Positions 1 through 8,799 of a stretch of 58,987 nucleotides of DNA are shown piece after piece (the stretch's first letter is position 1; every line of letters begins with the position of its first letter). A program made the translations under genes and the position numbers. The DNA is from Nitrospirota bacterium (GTDB taxonomy: Bacteria > Nitrospirota > Nitrospiria > Nitrospirales > Nitrospiraceae), in assembly GCA_016200355.1 (NCBI GenBank), contig JACQEY010000078.1, positions 1-58,987 on the forward strand, read 5' to 3'. The notes below the pieces were generated by a model, which was not told where the DNA came from, did no database searches, and saw only the letters and a list, made by a program, of their open reading frames with translations.

Positions 1-3000
1 CGTCCTTCCGCACGGCGGCGGCGCGGGTCCATGAGGGCACGGAGATTGTCGAAGCCGTCAGCCGTGACTAAGCCGGCGGCCACGAGTTCCCAGAGTCCTT
101 CTTCTACTTCTGTCGGAAGATGGTTGGTCATCCGCACAAGGTCGGCAAAGAAGCTCGCACCTCGCTCGTGTAAGACACGACGCAGGTCTTGCGCCACGGA
201 ACTCAACTGGGCAAACAGGTCAGGCCCGTATGATGCGGCATCATCGTGGGAAACAGCCCTCAACCATTCGCTCTCCTCTCGTGGAAAGACACTAATTGGC
301 GCCACACTCGTCGGAATGATCCGGCGTCGTTCAAGATCGCCGACACGCGCGAGCCGAGGATGAGGAGACAGCCTACCCCAGCTGACTGCCCCGCTCAGAC
401 AGAGTCGGTCCATCCACTCCGGCTCATATTTCGCCAGCCGCGTCCGGAGCAGATGCGGCTCCCAGGCCGAGGCTGCAGCTTCAAATCCGGCCAACTGCGC
501 GACGACATTCAAGAGACCGGCCTCGCCATGGAGACGCGACCCAGGGGAAACATGTTGCCATTGAAATAAAAATCGCATGAACTCGGCTGCGGTCACCGGC
601 TCAACTTCTTTTCGCAATCTGCCAATGGTTAAACGATGAATGCGGGCTAACAGACGGCGATGACACCATTCGGGCACGCCGGTGCCCGACAGTTCTGAGT
701 GCTGAGTTCTGAGTGCTGAGTTAGGTCGAAACTGGCCGCGGAGAACTTGGCCTGATGCTTCGAGGCGAACCAATGATTGATCGATCGCCTGAGTCGAACG
801 ATGCAATCGCGTCGCGAGTTCGATCGCCGTCGTTGGGCCAATAGATTCCATCCACCCTTGGACAATGGCATCGAGTGTCGCCTCGTCGCCATTCGCCAAC
901 ATCGTTTCAACTCGGACCTGATTTTCCTTGGCCACCCACCCCCTTGCCTCTCGCCCCTCGCCTCTCGCCACCAATTCAACCGCGCGCCCCTCGTTGATTA
1001 AGCGCGGCAAGTAGATCGCCCAGTCCTGTGCCTCCTCGACCGGCAGCCAAAGCAACGTGAGCAACGCATCATGCAATTCATCCGGATCGCGCACCACGGG
1101 CCATGACTCCCGTTGTACCTCTTCAATCGCTGCCGGGTCCAATGCCCCGGCCTCGCCGGCCAGCTGAACCGGAAGCGTGCGCCGCATTTCCACCGCCCGC
1201 GCACGCCGCTCTTCCAACGGTGCATCGTCGAGAAACGCATAGGGGTTGGCATTCAAGATCTCGTGCGAGAACGGAGACGGCATCGGCGTATCGACCGCCA
1301 CACAGTTGATGGCCCCGGCTTCAATCAGCTTGAGGAGCGCAGTCAACCCGTCGAGATCCATCGCCTCGGTGAAACAGTCCCGCAACGTCTCGTTCACGAG
1401 CGGATGATCCGGGATCTGGCGAGTCCGCTCGCCGACGATATTGTCCTGACAGGCCATCGCATCAGGGAAGACGGCGCCCAGAAGATCCTCCGCCTTCATC
1501 CGTTGAATCTGCGGGGGAACCTTTTTGCCATGGGAGAAGCGCGGCAACACCAACGCGCGGCTGACATTCCAGCGCCAGCGCGTCACAAACATCGGCGCCT
1601 GGAGCACGGCGGGAAGCAAGATCTCGCGAAGCGTATGGCTGTGGAGGAATCCGAATACCAAATCGAGGGGGAAACTGTGCTTCTCGCCAAGCGAAATGAC
1701 GATCCCGTTGTCGGTCGCCGCAGCCTGCAATTCGAAATCGAAGGTCACGCAGAACCGCTTCCGCAAGGCGAGACCCCAGGCCCGGTTGATCCGGCCCCCG
1801 AACGGCGTATGCAAGACCAACTGCATCCCGCCGCTTTCATCGAAGAACCGCTCCGCAACGATCGTCTGTTGCGTCGGCACGGTTCCAAGCACCGCCTTGC
1901 CTGTCAGCACATACTCGATAGCCTGCTGTGCTCCGCGCTGATCCATGCCACACTCTTGTTGGAGCCAGCGAAGTGCTGAGTGCTGGGTGCTGAGTGAATT
2001 GCCGGAAAACAACAGACCATCGAGATCGCCCCGCAGGCGGGCCACCTCAGCCGAAAGCTCCGCCGTGCGCGACGGCGCTTCGCCACGCCAGAAGGGAATG
2101 TTGGGTGGTGCTCCATGAGCATCTTCCACTCGCACCTTGCCCTTTTCCACGCCCTTGATCCGCCAGGACGTGTTGCCCAGCAGCATGATGTCGCCGGCCA
2201 GACTCTCCACCGCAAAGTCTTCATCGACCGATCCCACGACCGTACCTTCAGGTTCCGCAACCACGGCATAGTTCGCAGTGTCCGGAATGGCCCCGCCGGA
2301 GGTGATCGCCGTCAGCCTCGCTCCTCGCCGGCCTTTGACGCGGCGATTGATCCGATCGTGATGCAGATAGGCCAGACCCCGCCCGCGATTCGTCGCAATC
2401 CCATCCGCCAACATCCGCAACACCTGATCGAACTCCGAACGAGCCAAGGCCCGATAGGGATCGGCCCGTCGACAGAGATCGAACAGGTCGTCTTCCTGCC
2501 AAGTCTGCGTCGCCGCTGCAGCCACCAATTGCTGCGCTAGAATATCGAGCGGGGCCGGCGGCACAGCAATGCAATCCAAGATTCCTATCCGAATTGCACG
2601 TATCAGCGCTGCGCATTCGAGCAAGTCATCCCTCGTCATCGCAAACAGACGGCCCTTGGGAATGGCCTTGATCCAGTGACCGGCCCGGCCAACCCGCTGC
2701 AGACAGGTAGCGATCGCGCGAGGCGAACCGATCTGACAGACAAGATCCACGGCGCCGATATCGATGCCGAGTTCCAACGAAGCCGTGGCAACGACGACGC
2801 GCGTCTTGCCGCTTTTGAGCCGTTCCTCAGCCGACAAGCGAATCTGGCGCGAGAGGCTGCCATGGTGCGCCGCGACGGCATCGGCGCCTAAGTCCCGCAG
2901 CCGCTCTTCCAGGGAGTGCGATACTCGCTCAGCAAGACGCCTCGTATTGACGAAGACCAAGGTCGAACGATGTTGCCGGACCAGTTCGGCGACGCGATCA

Positions 3001-3809
3001 TAGATATCGGCCCAAATGGCGTTCGTGGCCACGGCACTCAGTTCATCCTTCGGCACTTCCACAGCCAGATCCATCTCACGCTTATGCCCCACATCGATGA
3101 TGGTGCAGGGAGCCGTGAGGGGTAAGGAGTAAGGGGTAAGGGGTGAAGGCTCGCGATTCCCGACGAGGAACTGCGCGATGGTTTCGATCGGCCGTTGGGT
3201 CGCGGAGAGCCCGATGCGCTGAGGTTTCGTGAGCGTCAGCGCTTCCAATCGCTCCAGCGACAGAGCCAGATGGGCGCCGCGCTTATTCGGCGCAACCGCG
3301 TGGATTTCGTCGACGATGACGGTTCGGACCGTCTGCAGTATTCGGCGGCTCTTCTCTGCCGTCAATAAAATAAAAAGCGACTCCGGCGTCGTGACGAGAA
3401 TATGGGGTGGCCGTTTGAGCATCTGCTGGCGATCGCTCATCGGCGTGTCACCGGTGCGGACCAATACACGGAGTTCCGGCATCAAGAGCCCGGCAGACAA
3501 CGCTGCGGTACCGATCTCAGCCAGCGGCTGCTGGAGGTTTTTCTGGATGTCGTTGCTGAGCGCTTTCAGCGGCGACACATAAAGCACCTGCGTGTGGTCG
3601 TCGAGTTCACGCGCAAGAGCTTGTGTGAAGAGGTGATTGATGCAGGAGAGAAATGCTGCGAAGGTTTTACCGGAACCGGTCGGCGCGGCAATCAGAACGT
3701 CAGTTCCCGATTGAATGGCCGGCCAAGCCTGAGATTGAACATTAGTAGGTTGACCAACCTGCCGGTGAAACCACTCGGCAATAACCGGATGAAAAATAGA
3801 GAGGGGCAT
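1..3809 (-). CDS. lhr: Lhr-like ATP-dependent superfamily 2 helicase (3' end outside window)
   Basis: This is a long open frame of about 1269 codons with no stop, read on the minus strand from an ATG at 3809 to the window edge, so the C-terminus is missing. It shows a DEAD/DEAH-type helicase core: Walker A APTGSGKT at residues 42-49, a DEIH box at 167-170 and an SAT motif near 196. A C-terminal half typical of the Lhr family follows, ending in the window with LVTADGFDNLRALMDPRRRR. Lhr proteins are 3'-5' helicases linked to nucleic-acid repair; that role is from family knowledge. Four stretches of low-complexity repeat DNA (near 3112-3150, 1972-2000, 938-972 and 686-726) are read through in frame as extra residues such as SPLTPYSLPLT and NSALRTQHSELS. 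Despite these inserts the frame stays open, so it is probably functional. Confidence 0.9.
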   Translation of the reverse strand, partial: MPLSIFHPVIAEWFHRQVGQPTNVQSQAWPAIQSGTDVLIAAPTGSGKTFAAFLSCINHLFTQALARELDDHTQVLYVSPLKALSNDIQKNLQQPLAEIGTAALSAGLLMPELRVLVRTGDTPMSDRQQMLKRPPHILVTTPESLFILLTAEKSRRILQTVRTVIVDEIHAVAPNKRGAHLALSLERLEALTLTKPQRIGLSATQRPIETIAQFLVGNREPSPLTPYSLPLTAPCTIIDVGHKREMDLAVEVPKDELSAVATNAIWADIYDRVAELVRQHRSTLVFVNTRRLAERVSHSLEERLRDLGADAVAAHHGSLSRQIRLSAEERLKSGKTRVVVATASLELGIDIGAVDLVCQIGSPRAIATCLQRVGRAGHWIKAIPKGRLFAMTRDDLLECAALIRAIRIGILDCIAVPPAPLDILAQQLVAAAATQTWQEDDLFDLCRRADPYRALARSEFDQVLRMLADGIATNRGRGLAYLHHDRINRRVKGRRGARLTAITSGGAIPDTANYAVVAEPEGTVVGSVDEDFAVESLAGDIMLLGNTSWRIKGVEKGKVRVEDAHGAPPNIPFWRGEAPSRTAELSAEVARLRGDLDGLLFSGNSLSTQHSALRWLQQECGMDQRGAQQAIEYVLTGKAVLGTVPTQQTIVAERFFDESGGMQLVLHTPFGGRINRAWGLALRKRFCVTFDFELQAAATDNGIVISLGEKHSFPLDLVFGFLHSHTLREILLPAVLQAPMFVTRWRWNVSRALVLPRFSHGKKVPPQIQRMKAEDLLGAVFPDAMACQDNIVGERTRQIPDHPLVNETLRDCFTEAMDLDGLTALLKLIEAGAINCVAVDTPMPSPFSHEILNANPYAFLDDAPLEERRARAVEMRRTLPVQLAGEAGALDPAAIEEVQRESWPVVRDPDELHDALLTLLWLPVEEAQDWAIYLPRLINEGRAVELVARGEGREARGWVAKENQVRVETMLANGDEATLDAIVQGWMESIGPTTAIELATRLHRSTQAIDQSLVRLEASGQVLRGQFRPNSALRTQHSELSGTGVPEWCHRRLLARIHRLTIGRLRKEVEPVTAAEFMRFLFQWQHVSPGSRLHGEAGLLNVVAQLAGFEAAASAWEPHLLRTRLAKYEPEWMDRLCLSGAVSWGRLSPHPRLARVGDLERRRIIPTSVAPISVFPREESEWLRAVSHDDAASYGPDLFAQLSSVAQDLRRVLHERGASFFADLVRMTNHLPTEVEEGLWELVAAGLVTADGFDNLRALMDPRRRRAEG
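686..726. repeat. In-frame TCAGCAC-type low-complexity repeat in the Lhr gene
   Basis: A degenerate tandem of the units AGTTCTGAG and TGCTGAG is inserted in the helicase coding sequence without breaking the frame (read as NSALRTQHSELS on the minus strand). The same repeat type is seen at 1972-2000 in this gene and in the spacer at 12225-12250. Confidence 0.75.
938..972. repeat. In-frame CCTCTCGCC-type low-complexity repeat in the Lhr gene
   Basis: A run of the units CCCTTGCCTCTCGCC and CCTCGCCTCTCGCC lies inside the helicase gene and is read in frame as ARGEGRGG. The same units occur in the spacer around 32148-32221. Confidence 0.65.
1972..2000. repeat. Second in-frame TCAGCAC-type repeat in the Lhr gene
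   Basis: The units GTGCTGAG and TGCTGGG are repeated and read on the minus strand as NSLSTQHSALR. This lies between the helicase core and the C-terminal domains. Confidence 0.7.
3112..3150. repeat. In-frame GGGGTAAGGAGTAA-type repeat in the Lhr gene
   Basis: This purine-rich run (units GGGGTAAG, GAGTAAG and GGGGTGAAG) lies inside the helicase core after the SAT motif. It is read as SPLTPYSLPLT. Related runs occur at 24533-24565 inside a glycosyltransferase gene and at 31378-31410 in a spacer. Confidence 0.7.
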
Positions 3810-3853
3810 AGCGCCCTGCATGTTACCACAGAGATGGCAAAGCCATCAGTTGC

Positions 3854-6037
3854 TCAGAACCGCCCGACTGTGGTGATCGAAGAGGGATTGATGCCCGAGA
3901 GGAAGGGGGATCCCGCCACTGCGCTTAACACGCCGGTCGTTTGATCAATGGCGAAGGCCGACACATCGTTGTTCGGAAATCCGTTGGCGACGTAGACAAA
4001 CCGACCAGACAGATCCACGGAGATCGATTGAGGGGACGCGGCGGGAACCGATGAACCGATCGCCAAAAGCACACCAGTTGCTTGATCGATGGCGAAAGCC
4101 GACACATCGCTTGAGGTCTTGTTTGCGACGTAAAGAAACCGACCGAGAGGATCGACAGACAACGAAACCGGACCAATGCCGGGTGCGGCAGAAAATGGCG
4201 AGCTGCCAACCTCTGTTAACGAGCCATCCGCGGCATTGATAAGATAGGCGGATACGGTAACTGTAGTGGTACCGTTATTCGCCACGTAGAGAAACCGACC
4301 TGTAGGATCGGTCACGATCGCCCACCGCGCCGCTGTGGCGGCCAGCGGGAGAACCACTCCAACGCCCAGCGCTCCGTTCGGCTGAATAGAAAACAGGCTC
4401 ACATCATTCGACGTGGCATTCACGACATAGGCAAAGCGCCCCGAGGGTTCTACCGCGACTGCACGCGGCCCGGTCCCCCCAGTTGAAAAGGGCGACCCAG
4501 TCACGGTGGTGAGGATTCCGGTCCCAGATGCGATAGAGAACGCCGACACGTTGTGACTGCCCTGGTTCACAACGTACAGATGCCGCCCTGAGGGATCGGT
4601 CGCCACAGATTGTGGGCTCGTGCCCGGGGTCAAAGAAAACGGCGAGCCGGTAATTCCAGTCAGGCTCCCCGTTGTGTTATTGATCGTGAACGCCGACAGG
4701 CTATCCGTTCCGCTGTTCCCAACAAAGACAAACCGGCTGAAGGGATCGGCGGACAACGCGACTGGAGCGGCGGGTGCAACTGAAAAGGGCGAGCCGACGC
4801 CGACGAGTTCTGTCAAGAAGCCGGTAGCAGGAGTAATCGCAAAAGCCGACACAGTATGATCACCGGCATTCGCGACATAGGCGAAGGTGGGCGTGGGCGT
4901 GACAGCGGCAGTTCCGCTGACGAATGCCAAGGCGGCAGAGCCGTCCCTCATGGCTCTCGTTCCAGCCGGCGTGAGTGGGCCCGCCAAGGGATCGACGGAG
5001 AAGAAAGACACCAGGTTCGAGGTACTGTCTGTCGCGTACAATGTTCTTCCTGCTGGATCGATCCGGATAAATTGCGGGTTGGCCACCGTCGCAGCTGTAC
5101 CGCCCGCGCTCAATGTGCCAGTCACTGGGTCGATGGGAACCCATCCGATGGTCCCTGTGCCGGAATTGGCAACATAGAGGAATTGTCCTCCAGGACCAAC
5201 CACGACACTGGAAGGTGCCGTGCCGTTGGGAAACGGCTCGGTATCGAACAGCGACAGATCTCCGGTATTTTGATCCACCGAAAAAGCCGAGATGCTATGG
5301 CCTCCTTTGTTTGCCACATACACAACGGTCCCGGTTGCGTTCAAGGCGAGGGCTTGCGGATTGAGTCCAACCGGGAAGGGAGATCCAGCAACCGGGGTCA
5401 GAGAGCCGATCGATTCAATAATAAAGACTGACAACGTCCCTGGGCTACCGTTGTTATTGGTCACGAAGAGTAGGTTGCCGGACGGATGGACGGCTATAGC
5501 AGTGGGACCCACTGCCGACAGCTGTGAGAAAGGGGAACCGAAGATTTCTGCCAATGCGCCGGTCGTTTGGTTGATGGAGAGCACCGAAACGTTACTAGTG
5601 GTTTGATTTGCGACAAACAGAAATAAGCCGTTAGGTGAAACAGCCACTGCGGTTGGGCCGGTTGCGCTGGTAAGGGAAAAGGGGGAACCAGTCACGGTAG
5701 TCGCCAGTCCGGTCGACGAAATGGTATGCGCCGAAACGTCATTGGATACGCCGTTGATCGTGTAAAAAAAATTTCCGGATGGATGCACCGCGATGGCACG
5801 AGGACTCGCCCCTGAGACGACATACCCGCGGGGCCTGAGCCGGCCGTTCGCATCATCGACCAAAAACACGGACACAGTATTGTCCGTCTGATTCGGCACT
5901 AACGCAACCCGTGTGAACGATCCACTTGCGGTTCCAGGTCCACTAGCCCCGCCGCCTCCACCGCTGGGACAGCCTAAGAGTCCGAACCCGAGGGCGATGA
6001 TTGACAACAGTGACGCAATGGATTTCATAGGAGGCAT
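3854..6037 (-). CDS. Secreted beta-propeller lipoprotein (lactonase/YVTN-like repeats)
   Basis: The 727-residue protein begins with a lipoprotein signal ending in the lipobox LLGC near residue 23, followed by a Gly/Ser linker. The rest is a tandem series of roughly 45-50-residue repeats of the form GRFLYVAN..S..VSAF.ID..TG.L....GSPF. This is the pattern of 6-phosphogluconolactonase-like and YVTN beta-propeller proteins. The repeat number (about 14) suggests two seven-bladed propellers. The family is usually extracytoplasmic and often of unknown ligand; I would not assign lactonase activity. The gene stops 45 bases before the Lhr start and lies in the same direction. A run of eight A/T bases at 5765-5772 inside the gene is a possible slippage site. 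Confidence 0.85.
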   Translation of the reverse strand: MPPMKSIASLLSIIALGFGLLGCPSGGGGGASGPGTASGSFTRVALVPNQTDNTVSVFLVDDANGRLRPRGYVVSGASPRAIAVHPSGNFFYTINGVSNDVSAHTISSTGLATTVTGSPFSLTSATGPTAVAVSPNGLFLFVANQTTSNVSVLSINQTTGALAEIFGSPFSQLSAVGPTAIAVHPSGNLLFVTNNNGSPGTLSVFIIESIGSLTPVAGSPFPVGLNPQALALNATGTVVYVANKGGHSISAFSVDQNTGDLSLFDTEPFPNGTAPSSVVVGPGGQFLYVANSGTGTIGWVPIDPVTGTLSAGGTAATVANPQFIRIDPAGRTLYATDSTSNLVSFFSVDPLAGPLTPAGTRAMRDGSAALAFVSGTAAVTPTPTFAYVANAGDHTVSAFAITPATGFLTELVGVGSPFSVAPAAPVALSADPFSRFVFVGNSGTDSLSAFTINNTTGSLTGITGSPFSLTPGTSPQSVATDPSGRHLYVVNQGSHNVSAFSIASGTGILTTVTGSPFSTGGTGPRAVAVEPSGRFAYVVNATSNDVSLFSIQPNGALGVGVVLPLAATAARWAIVTDPTGRFLYVANNGTTTVTVSAYLINAADGSLTEVGSSPFSAAPGIGPVSLSVDPLGRFLYVANKTSSDVSAFAIDQATGVLLAIGSSVPAASPQSISVDLSGRFVYVANGFPNNDVSAFAIDQTTGVLSAVAGSPFLSGINPSSITTVGRF

Positions 6038-6114
6038 TCTAATTCGATTTCCTTACTGAGACAACAGTTGTGTCATTATACGCGACTGTGAAAAGATGGC
6101 CCAGCCGTACAGAT

Positions 6115-6123
6115 GGGGGGGGG
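6115..6123 (+). repeat. G9 homopolymer before the SDR gene start
   Basis: Nine consecutive G bases end 6 bases before the GTG start of the SDR gene. Length change here would alter the spacing of the ribosome-binding region, or the reading frame if translation starts at 6070. Confidence 0.6.
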
Positions 6124-6129
6124 TATCGA

Positions 6130-7020
6130 GTGACGCGACAGGCAAGATCACCGCTCGTGGTGCTGGGGTCCGGCTATACGGGACGTGTGTTGCACAAAAC
6201 GGAAGCCTCCCAAGGCAGGACTGTCCATGCCACCAGCAGGAATCCCCCGCACAATCTCGCAAGTATCCCCTCCGAACAGCAACTGAAGTTCGATTTGGAG
6301 GACCCCTCGACCTGGCAGAACATTCCTGCAGACGCCGATCTCATCTGGTGTTTTCCGGCCACACCGCTCGAACAGGTGCGGGCCTTCGCACGCACACTCG
6401 ACGCGCCGTCTCGGCGCATTGTCGTCTTAGGAAGCACGTCAGCTTACGATGCACCGAGTCACTCGACTGCATATCCTCCACCCTGGATTGACGAATCAGC
6501 CCCGATCAACCTGACCAAGCAACGAGTTCAGGGAGAAGAGTTCTTGCGTACCAACTGTGGCGCGATCGTCCTTCGTGTGGCAGGCATCTATGGTCTAGGC
6601 CGCAATCCCATCGACTGGATCAGAACCGGCCGCGTCGGCCCATTGCACAAGTACGTCAACCTGATTCATGTGGAAGACTTGGCCGCAATCTGCCTCGCAG
6701 CATTGGAGCACGGGACGCCTGGCGAGACCTACAACGTCAGCGACGGCACGCCTTATCTTTGGAGTGAGATCTGCGCAACTGCGCAGCAGCGATGGGGTGT
6801 GGTAGCAACAGCAGTAAAAGAAGACCGCTTATCGGGAAAACGGATCAGTAACGCCAAGCTTCGAGCAGGGCTCGGCTATACTCTGAGGCACCCAGAATTA
6901 TACGAGGCTCTTGCGTTGATCGAGTCAGCGGGCGGAGTAGAAGCGCAGGATGGTCAAAATGGTTTCCAGCAAGGCCCGAGGCGAGAAGGAACCGGAGGCG
7001 TACCCTCAGGGGTACGTTGA
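6130..7020 (+). CDS. NAD(P)-dependent epimerase/dehydratase-like SDR protein
   Basis: This extended SDR-fold protein has a nucleotide-binding loop GSGYTG near its N-terminus, a conserved STSAY segment, and a C-terminal NVSDGTPYLWSEI motif typical of the YeeZ/nucleoside-diphosphate-sugar epimerase group. I chose the GTG at 6130 because the Rossmann strand begins just after it and a G9 tract (6115-6123) provides a purine-rich site upstream. An ATG at 6070 in the same frame would add 20 unlikely residues. The usual YxxxK catalytic pair is not clear (NLTKQ at the expected place), so the protein may bind NAD without standard catalysis. The last 25 or so codons and the stop lie inside a palindromic repeat (6945-7070), so the native C-terminus has been replaced or extended. 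Confidence 0.75.
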   Translation: MTRQARSPLVVLGSGYTGRVLHKTEASQGRTVHATSRNPPHNLASIPSEQQLKFDLEDPSTWQNIPADADLIWCFPATPLEQVRAFARTLDAPSRRIVVLGSTSAYDAPSHSTAYPPPWIDESAPINLTKQRVQGEEFLRTNCGAIVLRVAGIYGLGRNPIDWIRTGRVGPLHKYVNLIHVEDLAAICLAALEHGTPGETYNVSDGTPYLWSEICATAQQRWGVVATAVKEDRLSGKRISNAKLRAGLGYTLRHPELYEALALIESAGGVEAQDGQNGFQQGPRREGTGGVPSGVR

Positions 7021-7070
7021 GGATTCCGCCGAGCCGAGAACGACGCTGGAAGGCATTTTCACCATCCTGC
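6945..7070 (-). repeat. Palindromic ~127-bp interspersed element, copy 1
   Basis: The element starts with GCAGGATG and ends with CATCCTGC. It has long inverted arms around the centre GTACCCTCAGGGGTAC. It matches copies 2 (54078-54204) and 3 (56548-56674) in reverse orientation. It separates convergent genes and is read into by both: the SDR gene stop (7018-7020) is inside it, and the protease gene ends at its right edge with the TAG of CTAGCAGGATG (minus strand). Confidence 0.85.
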
Positions 7071-8569
7071 TAGCGGAGGAGGGCCATTACTGCTAAGCAC
7101 ACCAACAAATTGTTGATCGCATGGGCGAGAATGCCGGGCAGGAGGCTTCCAGTCTTTTCGTAGATCCAAGCCCAGAGCACGCCGCTCCAACAGACACTCA
7201 GTAACCCCACCAATCCATAGCCATGGGCGACACCAAAGATACCGGCACTGATCAACGCAGCCGGTAGAAAGCGGAACTTGCGGCGGAGAATCGCGAACAG
7301 CAATCCACGAAACGCGAGTTCCTCGAACAGCGGCGCAAAGACCACGTATTCGACTAAACTGATGGCCGTCAGGGAAGGCGTAGCCCAGACGAGATCTGCG
7401 TCGAACCATTCGACCCAGTGACTCGTGAGATGGAACGGTTCCGACAACCGATCCATGACCCACCCGCCCCACAAACCGGCTGCCACCACCGCCAACACCG
7501 CGGCCACCAGACGCCCGACATTGGCCCATCCGATTTCCAGCCCAAAGCCGGCATCGAACGTCATGCCGGATGGCCGGAAGAGATGATAGTAGGCCAAGAG
7601 AAGCAATGGCACATTCGACAGCGGAATAGCCAGCGCCCGGAGCGAGGCATTGTCGGGCGGTGCGTAGAGTAAAAACACCGCCGTGACCATAGCGCCGATC
7701 GCGCCTCCGCGCAGCAACACCGCTGCGCCGATGCCGCCAGGCCACGGCGGCGGCACACCCGGTTCATGCAGGCGAATGAAACTGGACGGCTCATTCCGTC
7801 TGAGCCAGAGCAGCACGCACACCACAGTGCCGACGGTCATCGCGCCAAGTTCAACAAGCGTCAAGCGATGCGACTGGGTAAACTGGCGATCGACACGCAC
7901 AGCGGCCTGTTCTTGAACCCTGGCCAGGAGTGCGGCATCGTTGGCACGGCGTGCCAGGCGTTCAGCCAGGCGATCGTAAAACCAGCCGGCAGGCAACGCA
8001 TCTGCCAGCTCTGCTTGCCACAAGACATACTTGTCCGCGTCATGCACCGGTCCTTCGCCATAAGCGGCCATCACCAGATCGGCGAACAGAGGAAGCGGGT
8101 CTTCTGCCTTGGCCCATTCATGCGCCGAGAGGAGTGCCTGCGAGATATGGCCGGCCTCGGCTTGGAGGATCGCCAACTGAAGTAGGACCAATGGGTCCTC
8201 GGAAGTCTTCGCCAGTTCTTGATACCATTCAATTTCGTGCGCCCGTTCAGCCTCGTCGCCGCTGGAAGCCCAAGCCAAGAGCTGCTGTTCCCACTGAGGC
8301 GTATGCTTGAGTCCCTCCTCCACATCCCTGGTCCGACTGACCATCAGGCTGAGCGCTTGCTCGGGTGACTCGATCCGATCCAGTTTAGATCCCGATGTCG
8401 ACAGCCCCACCACCGACCCCAGAGCCACCGTGAGAAAGAGCGCGGACAACAGTGTGACCATGGGCGAGAACCGCCCGGAATAGACCCCGACCGTCGGCGG
8501 CACATCTGTGGCTCGCCACCAGGACTTGGACTGCTGCGGATCATTGAGAGCGAGCGTGGCAGGTTCCAT
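7070..8569 (-). CDS. CPBP-family intramembrane metalloprotease with large periplasmic N-domain
   Basis: The 499-residue protein has one membrane segment near residues 36-55 and a helical, repeat-like soluble part at about 60-215 (motifs such as LLQLAILQAEAGHISQAL resemble TPR helices). Several membrane segments follow from about 225 and carry the CPBP (Abi) signature: EELAFRG near 415, a conserved His in FGVAHGYG near 447, and LLPGILAHAINN at the C-terminus. CPBP proteins are Rce1-like membrane proteases, and this one keeps the metal-binding Glu and His residues. The start ATG follows AAGGATT. The TPR-like extension is longer than in common family members and could bind a substrate. The gene ends in palindromic repeat copy 1. 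Confidence 0.85.
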   Translation of the reverse strand: MEPATLALNDPQQSKSWWRATDVPPTVGVYSGRFSPMVTLLSALFLTVALGSVVGLSTSGSKLDRIESPEQALSLMVSRTRDVEEGLKHTPQWEQQLLAWASSGDEAERAHEIEWYQELAKTSEDPLVLLQLAILQAEAGHISQALLSAHEWAKAEDPLPLFADLVMAAYGEGPVHDADKYVLWQAELADALPAGWFYDRLAERLARRANDAALLARVQEQAAVRVDRQFTQSHRLTLVELGAMTVGTVVCVLLWLRRNEPSSFIRLHEPGVPPPWPGGIGAAVLLRGGAIGAMVTAVFLLYAPPDNASLRALAIPLSNVPLLLLAYYHLFRPSGMTFDAGFGLEIGWANVGRLVAAVLAVVAAGLWGGWVMDRLSEPFHLTSHWVEWFDADLVWATPSLTAISLVEYVVFAPLFEELAFRGLLFAILRRKFRFLPAALISAGIFGVAHGYGLVGLLSVCWSGVLWAWIYEKTGSLLPGILAHAINNLLVCLAVMALLR

Positions 8570-8704
8570 AATCCTTGAGACTATAACATGCTGTTTTTCT
8601 AGCTCGAAACCCCCTCGAAATGACTAGGCGACGAAGGAGACCCTTCAGAATACCCGTGGCCGAAAGCGATTGAACTCCGCTATACTGAGGAACTTTCTTA
8701 AAGG

Positions 8705-8785
8705 GCTCGGTCTGTCTGGTCTATCTGGTCGGATTAGTTGATTACAACCAAACAAACCAGACAAACCAAATAGACCAAATGAACT
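8705..8785. repeat. CTGGTCTATCTGGT-type low-complexity inverted repeat
   Basis: In the spacer between the divergent protease and aminotransferase genes, GGTCTGTCTGGTCTATCTGG is followed after a short loop by its approximate inverse AACCAGACAAACCAAATAGA. It may form an imperfect hairpin just upstream of the aminotransferase ribosome-binding site. The rest of the 230-base spacer shows no gene. Confidence 0.6.
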
Positions 8786-8799
8786 AGATTCGGAGTGAT

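Noticed and set aside
1-3809. Reading the left end as several broken small genes (pseudogene)
   Set aside because: The single frame from 3809 to the edge has no stop and all helicase motifs; the small frames are shadows.
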